Counted from the first letter of the stretch, positions 17,510-25,017 are shown. The stretch is 34,471 nt of DNA from Fumia sp045645505 (GCA_045645505.1 JAZRIW010000021.1:1-34471); one strand, 5' to 3'. The notes: generated by a model from the sequence alone, not told the origin. A program made the numbers and translations.

Positions 17510-17530
17510 ATACCATTCAAATCATACCAT
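17510..17530 (-). repeat. ATGGTAT direct repeat next to the WalR-like box
   Basis: ATGGTAT occurs twice on the minus strand with 7 bases between, 2 bases from the WalR-like box. The 14-bp period is not a helical multiple, so it may or may not be an operator. Confidence 0.4.
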
Positions 17531-17581
17531 AACAACACTTTTTATTTGTTAATAAATACTGAATTTTTTGTAAAAACCACC

Positions 17582-17613
17582 AAAAGCGACACCATTTTTT
17601 TGATGTCGCTTTT
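17582..17613 (-). terminator. Terminator of the vanY-like gene
   Basis: AAAAGCGACATC and GGTGTCGCTTTT pair on the minus strand (one G-U) around an A-rich loop, with TTTT as part of the stem and more T residues after GGTGG. It lies about 25 bases beyond the stop of the carboxypeptidase gene and would also work on the plus strand. Confidence 0.75.
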
Positions 17614-17638
17614 TTATCATAATATTATAATGCATTTA

Positions 17639-18613
17639 TCAATACGAATAAACAGAAGTTATACCTAAAAATTCTTCAAGACAAAGTCCGCTTTCATAAA
17701 CCTCTGTCGCTTTTTCAACTCCTAAATATCTTACATGCCATGGCTCGTAAATGTAACCCGTTATATTTTCTTTCCCCTTTGGATATCTTACAATAAAACC
17801 ATATTTATAAGAATTTTCCGCAATCCACTTAGCCTCAGGTGTATTTGCAAATGAGTTTGCGGTGGAATTAAGATCAACTGCAAGTCCTGTCTGATGCTCT
17901 GAATGTCCGGGACGGGCTGAATATCTGTCAGCTGCTTGTTTACCATCTCTCGCTACATACTTATCATATAATTCCTTTTGTCTGTTATAACTTCTGTAAC
18001 CTGATGTTATAAAAAGCTTGATGCCATCTTGTTTTGCCGCTTCAAACATAACATTAAGCTGTGCTGACACCTCAGAATCAAGCCCGGGGTTATAACTTTG
18101 AGGCAGAGGATATGTTTTATTTGCAATAAGTATTCCATCTATATATGTGCATTGAGGCTCAGGGTTAACAGTTACATTTACAGTAGCAGATACAGCATTG
18201 TTATCAGTTGAAGTCACTGTAACAACACAATTTCCTGCACTTACGCCCTTTATGTTACCATACTTATCAACTGTCGCAACCGAAGTATCAGAGCTTTTCC
18301 ATATCTCGCCCTTGTCGGTGGCATTTTGAGGAGACATTGTAACAATAGGCATTGTTTTATTTCCGACTGACAGTGTAACATTATATGTAGTAAGTGTTAT
18401 ACCGTTAACAGATATATGTTCAACAACCGGTTCAGAACTGATTTCAGTAATACTTTCCTCAGAACTTTCTATAATTCTTTCCTCAATAATTTCCGATTCT
18501 TCAGATACTACTGAACTTTCTTCATTAAAAATTTCTGTTATCTCTTTGTTGCAACTTAAAAAAGCCACACACAAAAAAACAGACAAAACAACCAACAACA
18601 CTTTTTTGCTCAT
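17639..18613 (-). CDS. Big2-domain VanY-type D,D-carboxypeptidase lipoprotein
   Basis: The 324-residue protein has a lipoprotein signal with Cys21 in FLSC, then a Ser/Glu-rich linker (about residues 30-65). A Big2 immunoglobulin-like domain follows (about 68-150; WKSSDTSVATVDKYGNIKGVSAG is diagnostic). The C-terminal half is a VanY/D-Ala-D-Ala carboxypeptidase domain. The zinc site is intact: His240 and Asp247 in SEHQTGLAVD, Glu290 and His293 in EPWHVRYLG. It should trim the terminal D-Ala of wall peptides at the outer membrane face. There are no van resistance genes around it, so it is a housekeeping wall enzyme rather than a glycopeptide resistance gene. AAGGGGAG precedes the ATG. Confidence 0.93.
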   Translation of the reverse strand: MSKKVLLVVLSVFLCVAFLSCNKEITEIFNEESSVVSEESEIIEERIIESSEESITEISSEPVVEHISVNGITLTTYNVTLSVGNKTMPIVTMSPQNATDKGEIWKSSDTSVATVDKYGNIKGVSAGNCVVTVTSTDNNAVSATVNVTVNPEPQCTYIDGILIANKTYPLPQSYNPGLDSEVSAQLNVMFEAAKQDGIKLFITSGYRSYNRQKELYDKYVARDGKQAADRYSARPGHSEHQTGLAVDLNSTANSFANTPEAKWIAENSYKYGFIVRYPKGKENITGYIYEPWHVRYLGVEKATEVYESGLCLEEFLGITSVYSY

Positions 18614-18647
18614 AAAAACTCCCCTTAAAAAGAACTTTCTTTATATC

Positions 18648-18676
18648 ATTCTATCATAAAATCCGACACTTTTCAA
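18648..18676 (-). promoter_or_regulatory. Promoter of the vanY-like gene
   Basis: On the minus strand TTGAAA (18676-18671), 17 bases and TAGAAT (18653-18648). It begins only 9 bases after the terminator stem of the upstream 3D-domain gene. Confidence 0.65.
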
Positions 18677-18680
18677 CAAA

Positions 18681-18707
18681 TAAAAAAACCCGACAAAGTC
18701 GGGTTTT
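18681..18707 (-). terminator. Terminator of the 3D-domain protein gene
   Basis: On the minus strand AAAACCCGAC and GTCGGGTTTT pair with loop TTT, followed by TTTATTTG. This is a textbook intrinsic terminator directly behind the stop codon. Confidence 0.92.
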
Positions 18708-18709
18708 AA

Positions 18710-19735
18710 TTATTCAAGTACATATACGTCCATTTTCTTTGCACCAAATGCACAAGATTCATTATAGGTATCAAAGAAAAGGTCAACAAGTACCCTTCCG
18801 TCTCTCAAAGCGGTACCGGTATCAGCTGCAATAGCGTAGCCATAGATAAAAGAACCGTCGGTGCTCTTTATAAAGAGTTTACTTCCATAAGGGATAATTC
18901 TCGGGTCAACTGCAACATGACCTACAATAGCATATCTTCCGCTTGCAGTTTTAGCGCCTTTCTTGGCACTGTATGCGGTTGCCTTTCCTGTCAACTTTTT
19001 AGTGTAATTCACAGGGTTTCCGTTTTCATCAAAAGTGACAGATGAAGGAATCTCAAGGGTAGAAACATGAGCATTCTTGTCACCTGACAAAACAACTTTG
19101 GTTACAGGGTTTTTAGTAATAGTTTCTTTTAAAATCTTTGACTCCTCTACAACTCCATTAACAACATGTTCTTTATAAAGTGTAGTTTTCTGTCCGTTCT
19201 GTCCTTCCTGCATAACCTTTGTTGCCCCGTTTTTTAAAAGCGGAGAACGTCTTGTTATGGTATCATACAAAATAGTTTCTGTAGCCTCACGTTCACGATT
19301 TCTGATAGTTGTGACAACAATTTTTGTTTCTTCATTTACATTTTCAGTTAAAGCAGGGGTAACAGTATCAAGTTCCTCTAAAACAATACCGAGTCGCTCT
19401 AAAGCTACCGCAACGGTTTCACCTTTCATGGGAGCCCATTTTTGTTCTCCTCCTGCCATTACCGACACGGGATATGCCCTGTCAATATCTAAGTTATATA
19501 CTTGTTTACGTTTTTTCTTGTAGGTATAACTATCATACTTACCTAAAGGTATATCAGCTTCTTCCAAAATTGATTCAGGGTCGGTGAGATCGGTGTATAA
19601 AATACGCGTATATTTGCCGTCATACACATAAACCAATCTGTAGAAAGTTGCCAAACTGCTGAAAAGCGATGACAACATAACAGCAACGATAATAACAGCA
19701 ACCGGTTTCACCAAACGGGAAAAAATTGATTTCAT
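18710..19735 (-). CDS. YabE-like DUF348/G5/3D-domain wall protein
   Basis: From the ATG at 19735 (AAAGGAG 6 bases before it) the protein has 341 residues. An N-terminal signal or anchor (KPVAVIIVAVMLSSLFSSLA) comes first, then a DUF348 repeat (AYPVSVMAGGEQKWAPMKGETVAVALERLGI). A G5 domain follows (about residues 135-210, with TETILYDTITRRSPLLKNG). The C-terminal 3D domain has its three aspartates in VAVDPRIIP, AADTG and VDLFF. 3D domains resemble the double-psi barrel of lytic transglycosylases such as MltA, so a peptidoglycan-cleaving role outside the cell is likely. The related B. subtilis genes yocH and yabE are tied to WalR, and two WalR-like boxes lie upstream here. Confidence 0.92.
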   Translation of the reverse strand: MKSIFSRLVKPVAVIIVAVMLSSLFSSLATFYRLVYVYDGKYTRILYTDLTDPESILEEADIPLGKYDSYTYKKKRKQVYNLDIDRAYPVSVMAGGEQKWAPMKGETVAVALERLGIVLEELDTVTPALTENVNEETKIVVTTIRNREREATETILYDTITRRSPLLKNGATKVMQEGQNGQKTTLYKEHVVNGVVEESKILKETITKNPVTKVVLSGDKNAHVSTLEIPSSVTFDENGNPVNYTKKLTGKATAYSAKKGAKTASGRYAIVGHVAVDPRIIPYGSKLFIKSTDGSFIYGYAIAADTGTALRDGRVLVDLFFDTYNESCAFGAKKMDVYVLE

Positions 19736-19807
19736 AACTGCTCCTTTAATAATCAAGGCAAAATAAGATTCTACCTTTTTATTTATCGGTAAATATACAC
19801 AATGTAT

Positions 19808-19824
19808 TGTAACCGATTTGTTTC
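19808..19824 (+). promoter_or_regulatory. Partial WalR-like box over the start of the 3D-domain transcript
   Basis: The plus strand reads TGTAAC-CGATT-TGTTTC, matching TGTWAH-N5-TGTWAH at 11 of 12 positions and sharing 14 identical bases with the box upstream of cdaR-ftsEX. It lies over the expected transcription start of the 3D-domain gene, so binding there would more likely repress than activate. Confidence 0.45.
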
Positions 19825-19825
19825 C

Positions 19826-19854
19826 ATTTTATTATTCAGACGGAAATTTGTCAA
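19826..19854 (-). promoter_or_regulatory. Promoter of the 3D-domain protein gene
   Basis: On the minus strand a perfect TTGACA (19854-19849), 17 bases and TAAAAT (19831-19826). The transcript would start near 19819 with a hairpin at its 5' end. Confidence 0.8.
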
Positions 19855-19955
19855 GGAATTTTCGAGTAGTTTTTTGTGCAATTTAACCAATAAATTATCT
19901 GAACAGTTAAAATAATACTTTTTATCTGGTTGTTTTTTCCAATATTTTATGGAAA

Positions 19956-19972
19956 ATTACAATATGGTTACA
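19956..19972 (-). promoter_or_regulatory. WalR-like box upstream of the 3D-domain gene
   Basis: The minus strand reads TGTAAC-CATAT-TGTAAT, a perfect TGTWAH-N5-TGTWAH repeat. It is about 100 bases upstream of the -35 element listed above; a TAAAAT at 19949-19944 might belong to a second, WalR-dependent start. Confidence 0.55.
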
Positions 19973-20091
19973 AACTTCTTTCGTCAGTTTCAACAAATCA
20001 GTTGCTTTTAATTAAAATATATGACTAATTATACAATTAAGGCTTATTTTCGACAAAAAACAAGTTTTAAAAATAAATATTGAAAAATATC

Positions 20092-20120
20092 TCCACAAAC
20101 CTCCGAAAAAGTGTTATAAT
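20092..20120 (+). promoter_or_regulatory. Promoter of azlCD
   Basis: TCCACA (20092-20097), 17 bases and TATAAT (20115-20120), then AAAGGAG before the azlC ATG. The leader is only about 20 bases, leaving no room for a riboswitch. Confidence 0.6.
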
Positions 20121-20147
20121 TATATAATTACAACAAAGGAGACTCAC

Positions 20148-20879
20148 ATGCAAATTCAGGACAATAAAATTTTAAAAATCTTTTTAAGCGGTGCAAAAAG
20201 CGGAATACCAATCTGTCTTGGATATTTTTCTGTTTCTTTCACCTTTGGAATGATGGCAGTTGAAAATGGTCTGCCCGTATGGATTGCCGTTTTAATTTCT
20301 ATGTCAAATTTTACCTCGGCAGGGCAATTTGCAGGAACCGAACTTATTATATCAGGCAGTATGTATCTGGAAATTGCAATAACTACATTTATTATAAACA
20401 TAAGATATATGCTTATGTCACTTTCGCTCTCGCAAAAAGTCGATGAAAAAATGAGCAATTTAAGCAGGTGCATACTTTCATTCGGAAATACTGATGAAAT
20501 TTTTGCTGTTGCAATGCAGCAAAAGAACGCTGTCACCTCTCCTTTTTTGGCAGGTCTTATCTTAACCCCTTATATCGGTTGGATAGTGGGTACATTACTC
20601 GGTGCTGTGACTATGGGATTTCTCCCCCCAATGCTCAGAAGTGCTTTGGGAATTGCCATTTACGGAATGTTTATCGCTATTATTGTCCCCCCTGCAAAAA
20701 AAGTAAAGCCAATACTTATTACCTTTATTGTTTCAATAATTTTAAGTTGTATTTTAAAATGGACTCCTGTTTTTAAAAACTTATCAAGTGGTTGGATTAT
20801 AATAATTTGTGCAGTTTTAGCATCAGCCTATTCTGCTTACCGCTATCCTGTTTCTGACAAAGAGGAGGACGCTGTATGA
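20148..20879 (+). CDS. azlC: AzlC family branched-chain amino acid exporter, large subunit
   Basis: The 243-residue membrane protein begins with the AzlC signature GAKSGIPICLGYFSVSFTFGMMA and contains SMSNFTSAGQFAGTELI and INIRYMLMSLSLSQ, both conserved in the family. Several membrane helices are visible. With AzlD it is expected to export branched-chain amino acids. The start has AAAGGAG at good spacing, and the last codons overlap azlD by 4 bases (ATGA). No Lrp-type regulator is adjacent. Confidence 0.94.
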   Translation: MQIQDNKILKIFLSGAKSGIPICLGYFSVSFTFGMMAVENGLPVWIAVLISMSNFTSAGQFAGTELIISGSMYLEIAITTFIINIRYMLMSLSLSQKVDEKMSNLSRCILSFGNTDEIFAVAMQQKNAVTSPFLAGLILTPYIGWIVGTLLGAVTMGFLPPMLRSALGIAIYGMFIAIIVPPAKKVKPILITFIVSIILSCILKWTPVFKNLSSGWIIIICAVLASAYSAYRYPVSDKEEDAV

Positions 20880-21193
20880 ATTACGAAAGAATCTTAATAT
20901 CAGTTTTTTTAATGGCACTTGTTACCTATCTTCCCCGTATGCTCCCTCTTGCCATATTTAAGAAAAAAATAAAAAGCAGATTTATCCGTTCATTTTTGGC
21001 TTATGTTCCCTATTCTGTATTGTCGGCAATGACTTTCCCTGACATTTTCTACTCAACGGGAAACCTCATTTCCGCTTTAACGGGAACAGTAGTTGCAATC
21101 GTCCTTTCCTTATGTGAAAAAGGGCTTTTAACAGTAGCGCTTTCCGCCACAGCAACTGTATTTATTACTGAACAACTTTTAAAACTTATATAA
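20876..21193 (+). CDS. azlD: AzlD family small exporter subunit
   Basis: The 105-residue protein has about four membrane helices with the AzlD features ALVTYLPRMLPLAIF and FLAYVPYSVLSAMTFPDI. It is the small partner of AzlC. The ATG overlaps the azlC stop, so both are translated together, and a strong terminator follows 26 bases later. Confidence 0.93.
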   Translation: MNYERILISVFLMALVTYLPRMLPLAIFKKKIKSRFIRSFLAYVPYSVLSAMTFPDIFYSTGNLISALTGTVVAIVLSLCEKGLLTVALSATATVFITEQLLKLI

Positions 21194-21219
21194 AACATAC
21201 AAAGCTCCATAAAACAGTT

Positions 21220-21256
21220 AAACCGACCTGTGATAGTAAACACAGGTCGGTTTTTA
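21220..21256. terminator. Terminator of azlCD
   Basis: AAACCGACCTGTG and CACAGGTCGGTTT form a perfect 13-bp stem with an 8-base loop and T runs on both sides. It ends azlCD and may also stop transcripts coming from pflA. Confidence 0.9.
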
Positions 21257-21350
21257 ATCTTATACACCGTTGCGGTAGTACCCTTAGCTCCACTTGTCAG
21301 GAGAGCTATCAGCCAGTAAGACTGACTGAGGGATAGTTTTCTCTCCCTCA
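21257..21350 (-). repeat. MITE-like intergenic repeat of multiple hairpins
   Basis: This block is richer in G and C than its surroundings. On the minus strand it folds into successive hairpins: CTCTC/GAGAG, CAGTCAGT/ACTGGCTG, AGCTC/GAGCT and ACCG/CGGT. The phrase CCCTCAGTCAG next to GGGAGAG resembles a dispersed, degenerate intergenic repeat that I recall from Oscillospiraceae genomes. Only one copy lies in this window, so repeat status rests on that recollection. It directly abuts the pflA stop. Confidence 0.45.
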
Positions 21351-22067
21351 TCAGAGAGAGCCTTTTAATTCTATTAATTTCTCAAGTTCTTTTACTTTTT
21401 TAGTATCTGCGGTGGGATAAATGTCAAAGGAAAACTCAATCCCCATTTTTTCATATTTTTCCTTACAAAGCTTTTTAAAAGGCAAAAGTTCAACCTTTTT
21501 GACACAAGTCTTACCCTTTAAAATCTCATTAAGCATTAAAATATTTTCTTTCGTGTCATTAAGTGTTGGCACTATAACTTGTCTTATCCAGGTATCAATG
21601 TTACGTTTTTGCAATTCTTCAAGAAAGAAAAGCACTTTTTCAAGCTTCATACCGATATATTTTTCATAATGATTTTCATTCGTCATTTTTATATCCAGAA
21701 GCACCAAATCGGTCACAGATAAGAGTTTTTCAACCTTTTCGTTAAAAACAGCACCGGAAGTATCCAAAACAGTGTGAATGCCCTCTTTTTTACAAAGAGA
21801 AAAAAGCTCATACAAAAATTCCGCCTGAAAAAGTGGTTCACCACCTGAAACAGTAATACCACCCTTTTCACCAAAATAACCCCGGTATCTTAAAACTTTT
21901 TCTAAAATTTCCCTTGCCGATACCTCAGTACCCAAACTAAAATCTTTTGTATCGGGATTATGACAATATCCGCAGTTAAGCATACACCCTTGCATAAATA
22001 CTACAAAACGCACACCCGGTCCGTCCAAAGTTCCCATACTCTGATAAGAATGTATTCTTCCTTTCAC
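21351..22067 (-). CDS. pflA: Pyruvate formate-lyase activating enzyme
   Basis: The 238-residue radical-SAM protein shows the PflA motifs SMGTLDGPGVRFVVFMQGC, CMLNCGYC (CX3CX2C) and GGITVSGGEPLFQ. It lacks the ferredoxin insert found in the other activase at 8105. It generates the glycyl radical on PflB. The frame is open to 22091, but the GTG at 22067 is preferred: AAAGGAG ends 8 bases before it, and the conserved KGRIHSYQSMG begins here. The ribosome site overlaps the pflB stop, so expression follows pflB. Confidence 0.95.
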   Translation of the reverse strand: MKGRIHSYQSMGTLDGPGVRFVVFMQGCMLNCGYCHNPDTKDFSLGTEVSAREILEKVLRYRGYFGEKGGITVSGGEPLFQAEFLYELFSLCKKEGIHTVLDTSGAVFNEKVEKLLSVTDLVLLDIKMTNENHYEKYIGMKLEKVLFFLEELQKRNIDTWIRQVIVPTLNDTKENILMLNEILKGKTCVKKVELLPFKKLCKEKYEKMGIEFSFDIYPTADTKKVKELEKLIELKGSL

Positions 22068-22080
22068 GAAACAAACTCCT

Positions 22081-24312
22081 TTACATAGCATCGTGGAAAG
22101 TACGACTTATAACCTCTTTTTGCTGTTCTCTTGAAAGTTTATGGAAATTAACTGCATATCCTGAAACCCTGATTGTAAGATTAGGATATTTATGCGGATC
22201 CTCATAAGCTTCCATAAGTTTTTCCTTATTAAGAACATTGATATTGATATGATGAGCATACTGTTTAAAATATCCGTCCAAGACATTAGTAAGATTATCA
22301 ATACGCTCTTTTTCTGTACTACCCAAAGTCTGTGGAGTAATAGAGAAAGTATTAGAAATACCATCACGACAACATTCATACGGCATTTTTGCAACAGAGT
22401 TAAGAGATGCAAGTGCGCCATTTACTTCACGATTGTGCATAGGATTTGCGCCCGGAGCAAACGGATCACCTTTTTTACGTCCGTCTGGAGTAGCACCCGT
22501 TTTTTTACCATAAACCACATTAGATGTAATGGTAAGCGCTGATAAAGTATGTATTGCATTACGATATGCAGGAGTTTTTGCAAGTTCATTTGAAACATCA
22601 ATAAGCATATTTCTCGCAATTTCATCAACTCTGTCATCGTCATTTCCGTATTTCGGGAAATCACCTGTTGTCTTAAAATCTTCAATATATCCATCATCAT
22701 CTCTGATAACTTTTACCTTTGCATATTTGATTGCAGACAAAGAGTCAGAAATAACCGAAAGACCTGCTACGCCAAACGCCATAAAACGTTCCACATCTGT
22801 ATCATGAAGTGCCATCTGAATTTTTTCATAAGCATATTTATCATGCATATAGTGAATAACGTTCATAGTATTTACATAAAGTCCGCAAAGCCATTCAAGA
22901 TACTTTTTAAACCGTGCGGTTACCTTATCATAATCAAGTATCTCATCAGGATAAACTTCATCACGAGGGCCTAAATCAATACCGGAAATCTGATCGTGTC
23001 CACCATTTAAAGCAAGAAGTAAAAGTTTTGGAAGATTACATCTTGCCCCGAAAAACTGCATCTGTTTTCCTACCTTCATCGCAGACACACAACAAGCAAT
23101 CGCATAGTCATCGCCATAAATCGGACGCATAACATCATCATTTTCATACTGAATAGAATCTGTATCAATAGATACCTTTGCACAGAATTTTTTAAAGGAC
23201 AAAGGTAATTTCTCAGACCAGAGCACAGTTAAGTTAGGCTCAGGTGCAGAGCCCAAAGTGTAAAGAGTATTAAGTATTCTGAAAGAGCTCTTTGTAACAA
23301 GCGGAACACCATTTTCAGAAACTCCTCCGACACTTTCTGTAATCCACATGGGATCTCCGCCGAAAAGTTCATTATACTCAGGAGTTCTTAAGTGACGTGC
23401 CATTCTGAGTTTCATTACAAAATCATCAATAAGCTCCTGCGCGGAATTTTCATCGAGAATACCATTATCTATATCTCTTTTGATATAAATATCAAAGAAT
23501 GTGCTGACTCTTCCAAGCGACATAGCGGCACCATTTTGTTCCTTGATAGCGGCAAGATACCCGAAATATGTCCACTGAATAGCTTCCTTTGCATTATTTG
23601 CAGGTTCTGAAATATCAAAACCATACATCAAGGCCATTTCCTTGAGTTTACTGAGAAAATCAATCTGACGATAAAGTTCTTCAGAAAGACGGATATTTTC
23701 TTCCGTCATCAAAAGCTTTCCCTTTTCAACCTTATCTCTTTTTTTCTGTTCAATTAAAACATCAACACCATAAAGTGCTACTCTGCGGTAATCACCGATA
23801 ATTCTTCCTCTGCCGTAAGCATCGGGAAGTCCTGTGATTACCCCTATTTTACGTGCGGCTTTCATCTCATCAGTATAAGCTCTGAAAACACCGTCATTAT
23901 GAGTTGTACGATAGGTAAAATCATTTTCTATTTTCTGAGACATCTTATATCCATAAGCCTCACAGGCACTTCTTGCCATTCTTATACCGCCAAAAGGATT
24001 TACCCCACGCTTTAAGGGACGATTGGTCTGTAATCCCACAATAAGCTCGTTTTCTTTATCAAGATAACCGGGCTTATAATTTGTAAGTGAAGTAACAGTG
24101 GTGGTATCTATATCAAGTACTCCTCCAAAGGCTTTTTCAACCTGCAAAAGAGTATTTAATTGCTTCATTAAATTATCAGTTCTCTCGGTAGAAGAGGCAA
24201 GAAAGCTCTCATCACCTTCATAATAAGTATAGTTACTCTGAATAAAATCGCGTACATCTATTTTATCCTGCCAAGAAGATTCTTTAAAACCATTCCATTG
24301 TTCAAACTTCAT
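22081..24312 (-). CDS. pflB: Formate C-acetyltransferase (pyruvate formate-lyase)
   Basis: The enzyme converts pyruvate and CoA to acetyl-CoA and formate in the anaerobic cytoplasm. From the ATG at 24312 it has 743 residues, the usual PFL length. It has the diagnostic Cys407-Cys408 pair in AIACCVSA and the glycyl radical site Gly718 in RVSGYAVNF. Other family stretches are IDVRDFIQSNYTYYEGD and GLPDAYGRGRIIGDYRR. An upstream ATG at 24318 is only 3 bases from GGAAGG, so the second ATG is the better start. The gene stands behind a consensus promoter and a ZTP riboswitch with terminator, and is followed by pflA. Confidence 0.97.
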   Translation of the reverse strand: MKFEQWNGFKESSWQDKIDVRDFIQSNYTYYEGDESFLASSTERTDNLMKQLNTLLQVEKAFGGVLDIDTTTVTSLTNYKPGYLDKENELIVGLQTNRPLKRGVNPFGGIRMARSACEAYGYKMSQKIENDFTYRTTHNDGVFRAYTDEMKAARKIGVITGLPDAYGRGRIIGDYRRVALYGVDVLIEQKKRDKVEKGKLLMTEENIRLSEELYRQIDFLSKLKEMALMYGFDISEPANNAKEAIQWTYFGYLAAIKEQNGAAMSLGRVSTFFDIYIKRDIDNGILDENSAQELIDDFVMKLRMARHLRTPEYNELFGGDPMWITESVGGVSENGVPLVTKSSFRILNTLYTLGSAPEPNLTVLWSEKLPLSFKKFCAKVSIDTDSIQYENDDVMRPIYGDDYAIACCVSAMKVGKQMQFFGARCNLPKLLLLALNGGHDQISGIDLGPRDEVYPDEILDYDKVTARFKKYLEWLCGLYVNTMNVIHYMHDKYAYEKIQMALHDTDVERFMAFGVAGLSVISDSLSAIKYAKVKVIRDDDGYIEDFKTTGDFPKYGNDDDRVDEIARNMLIDVSNELAKTPAYRNAIHTLSALTITSNVVYGKKTGATPDGRKKGDPFAPGANPMHNREVNGALASLNSVAKMPYECCRDGISNTFSITPQTLGSTEKERIDNLTNVLDGYFKQYAHHININVLNKEKLMEAYEDPHKYPNLTIRVSGYAVNFHKLSREQQKEVISRTFHDAM

Positions 24313-24330
24313 ATACATACACCTTCCAAT

Positions 24331-24441
24331 AAAATAAAAAAGGGCAGTATTATGCTATCGCATTATACTGCCCAGACGGTCGACCAAATAATTTTTGTAT
24401 TTCCTTGTGGTTATCCACAAAATCCGTCAGTTATACAAAAA
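24331..24441 (-). promoter_or_regulatory. ZTP (pfl-motif) riboswitch with terminator, upstream of pflB
   Basis: All parts read on the minus strand. P1 pairs TTTTTGTAT (24441-24433) with ATACAAAAA (24400-24392). Inside it lies AACTGACGG, then P2, TTGTGG-ATAA-CCACAA (24420-24405), then GGAAATAC. A linker leads to CCGTCTGGGC (24379-24370), the near-invariant 3' core of the pfl motif. GACGG (24428-24424) pairs with CCGTC (24379-24375) as the expected pseudoknot. The GGGC of the core is also the first arm of a terminator stem, GGGCAGTAT/ATACTGCCC (24373-24342), followed by TTTTTTATTTTATT. Ligand binding (ZMP/ZTP, the folate-starvation signal) should block the terminator and turn pflB-pflA on. The class is named for its location before pfl genes. 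Confidence 0.88.
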
Positions 24442-24451
24442 CCTTATAATT

Positions 24452-24480
24452 ATTATAAACTTTAAAAATAATTATGTCAA
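24452..24480 (-). promoter_or_regulatory. Consensus promoter of pflB-pflA
   Basis: On the minus strand a perfect TTGACA (24480-24475), 17 bases and a perfect TATAAT (24457-24452). Such a strong promoter before a riboswitch terminator implies that control is exerted mainly after initiation. Confidence 0.88.
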
Positions 24481-24579
24481 TAGAAAATTAAAACCATTTT
24501 AAAATATTTTAAAATTATAAGTTTTAAACTTTTCATTTTTATGGTAAAATAAATACATAATCAAAAAGGAGGTACAAAA

Positions 24580-24915
24580 ATGCTTCATAATATTTTAGAA
24601 TCTATCATCAATATCGCCATTTTGCTGTTCGAATTTACGGGGGTTATTATAATCATATTATCGGGCATCAAGGGAATTTATGAATATATTACCAAAAGCC
24701 CATACACTGGTTTAAATCTCGCAAAGGCTATGGCTCTTGGACTTGAATTTAAACTCGGAAGCGAAATTCTCCGTACAGTTATCATCAGAGAATTTTCAGA
24801 AATTCTGATTGTAGGTGCCATTATTGCTTTAAGAGCTGCGATTACATTTTTAATCCATTGGGAGATAAAAAATGCACAAAAAAAGGAGCCGCCCGAAACG
24901 GACGGCCAAAGATAA
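24580..24915 (+). CDS. DUF1622 family small membrane protein
   Basis: The 111-residue protein has three hydrophobic segments (about residues 10-32, 45-60 and 74-95) and ends in a hydrophilic tail (NAQKKEPPETDGQR). The segment YTGLNLAKAMALGLEFKLGSEILRTVIIR is typical of DUF1622, an uncharacterised family of small integral membrane proteins. AAAAGGAGG precedes the ATG. It is transcribed divergently from pflB from the same A/T-rich gap, with TAAAAT at 24546-24551 as a possible -10. No function can be assigned. Confidence 0.85.
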   Translation: MLHNILESIINIAILLFEFTGVIIIILSGIKGIYEYITKSPYTGLNLAKAMALGLEFKLGSEILRTVIIREFSEILIVGAIIALRAAITFLIHWEIKNAQKKEPPETDGQR

Positions 24916-25017
24916 TTGGGAAAGGGTATTAAAGGAGTTGCTGTAACTAAAGTTTACCATAAAAAATCCAATTATTTTGTCAAAAAAAGGTGTCATTAAA
25001 AAATTTTTTTAAAAAAT

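Larger units (their letters stand above)
17313..17638. other. Regulatory intergenic region upstream of cdaR-ftsEX
   Basis: This 326-base gap holds no gene. From right to left it contains the vanY terminator, an ATGGTAT direct repeat, a WalR-like box, a promoter and the leader of the CdaR-like gene with AAGGGGT before its ATG. Each is listed separately. Confidence 0.7.
19736..20147. other. Divergent regulatory region between the 3D-domain gene and azlC
   Basis: This 412-base gap has no gene. It contains both divergent promoters, two WalR-like boxes and a leader hairpin at 19785-19817 (ATCGGT pairing with ACCGAT, with ATACA/TGTAT inside). I looked for a c-di-AMP (ydaO) riboswitch and did not find one. 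Confidence 0.7.

Noticed and set aside
17639..18613. Glycopeptide resistance role for the VanY-type enzyme
   Set aside because: No vanHAX or vanRS-like genes are nearby, and the Big2-lipoprotein form fits ordinary wall trimming.
19736..20147. A c-di-AMP (ydaO) riboswitch upstream of the 3D-domain gene
   Set aside because: Such riboswitches often precede wall-hydrolase genes, so I looked, but no GGGGAGCC-like or other ydaO core elements occur in this A/T-rich gap.
21049..21351. 100-codon minus-strand frame over azlD and the repeat block
   Set aside because: It covers the hairpin repeat and the opposite strand of azlD, and has no family features. The SLSQSYWL part is only the translated repeat.
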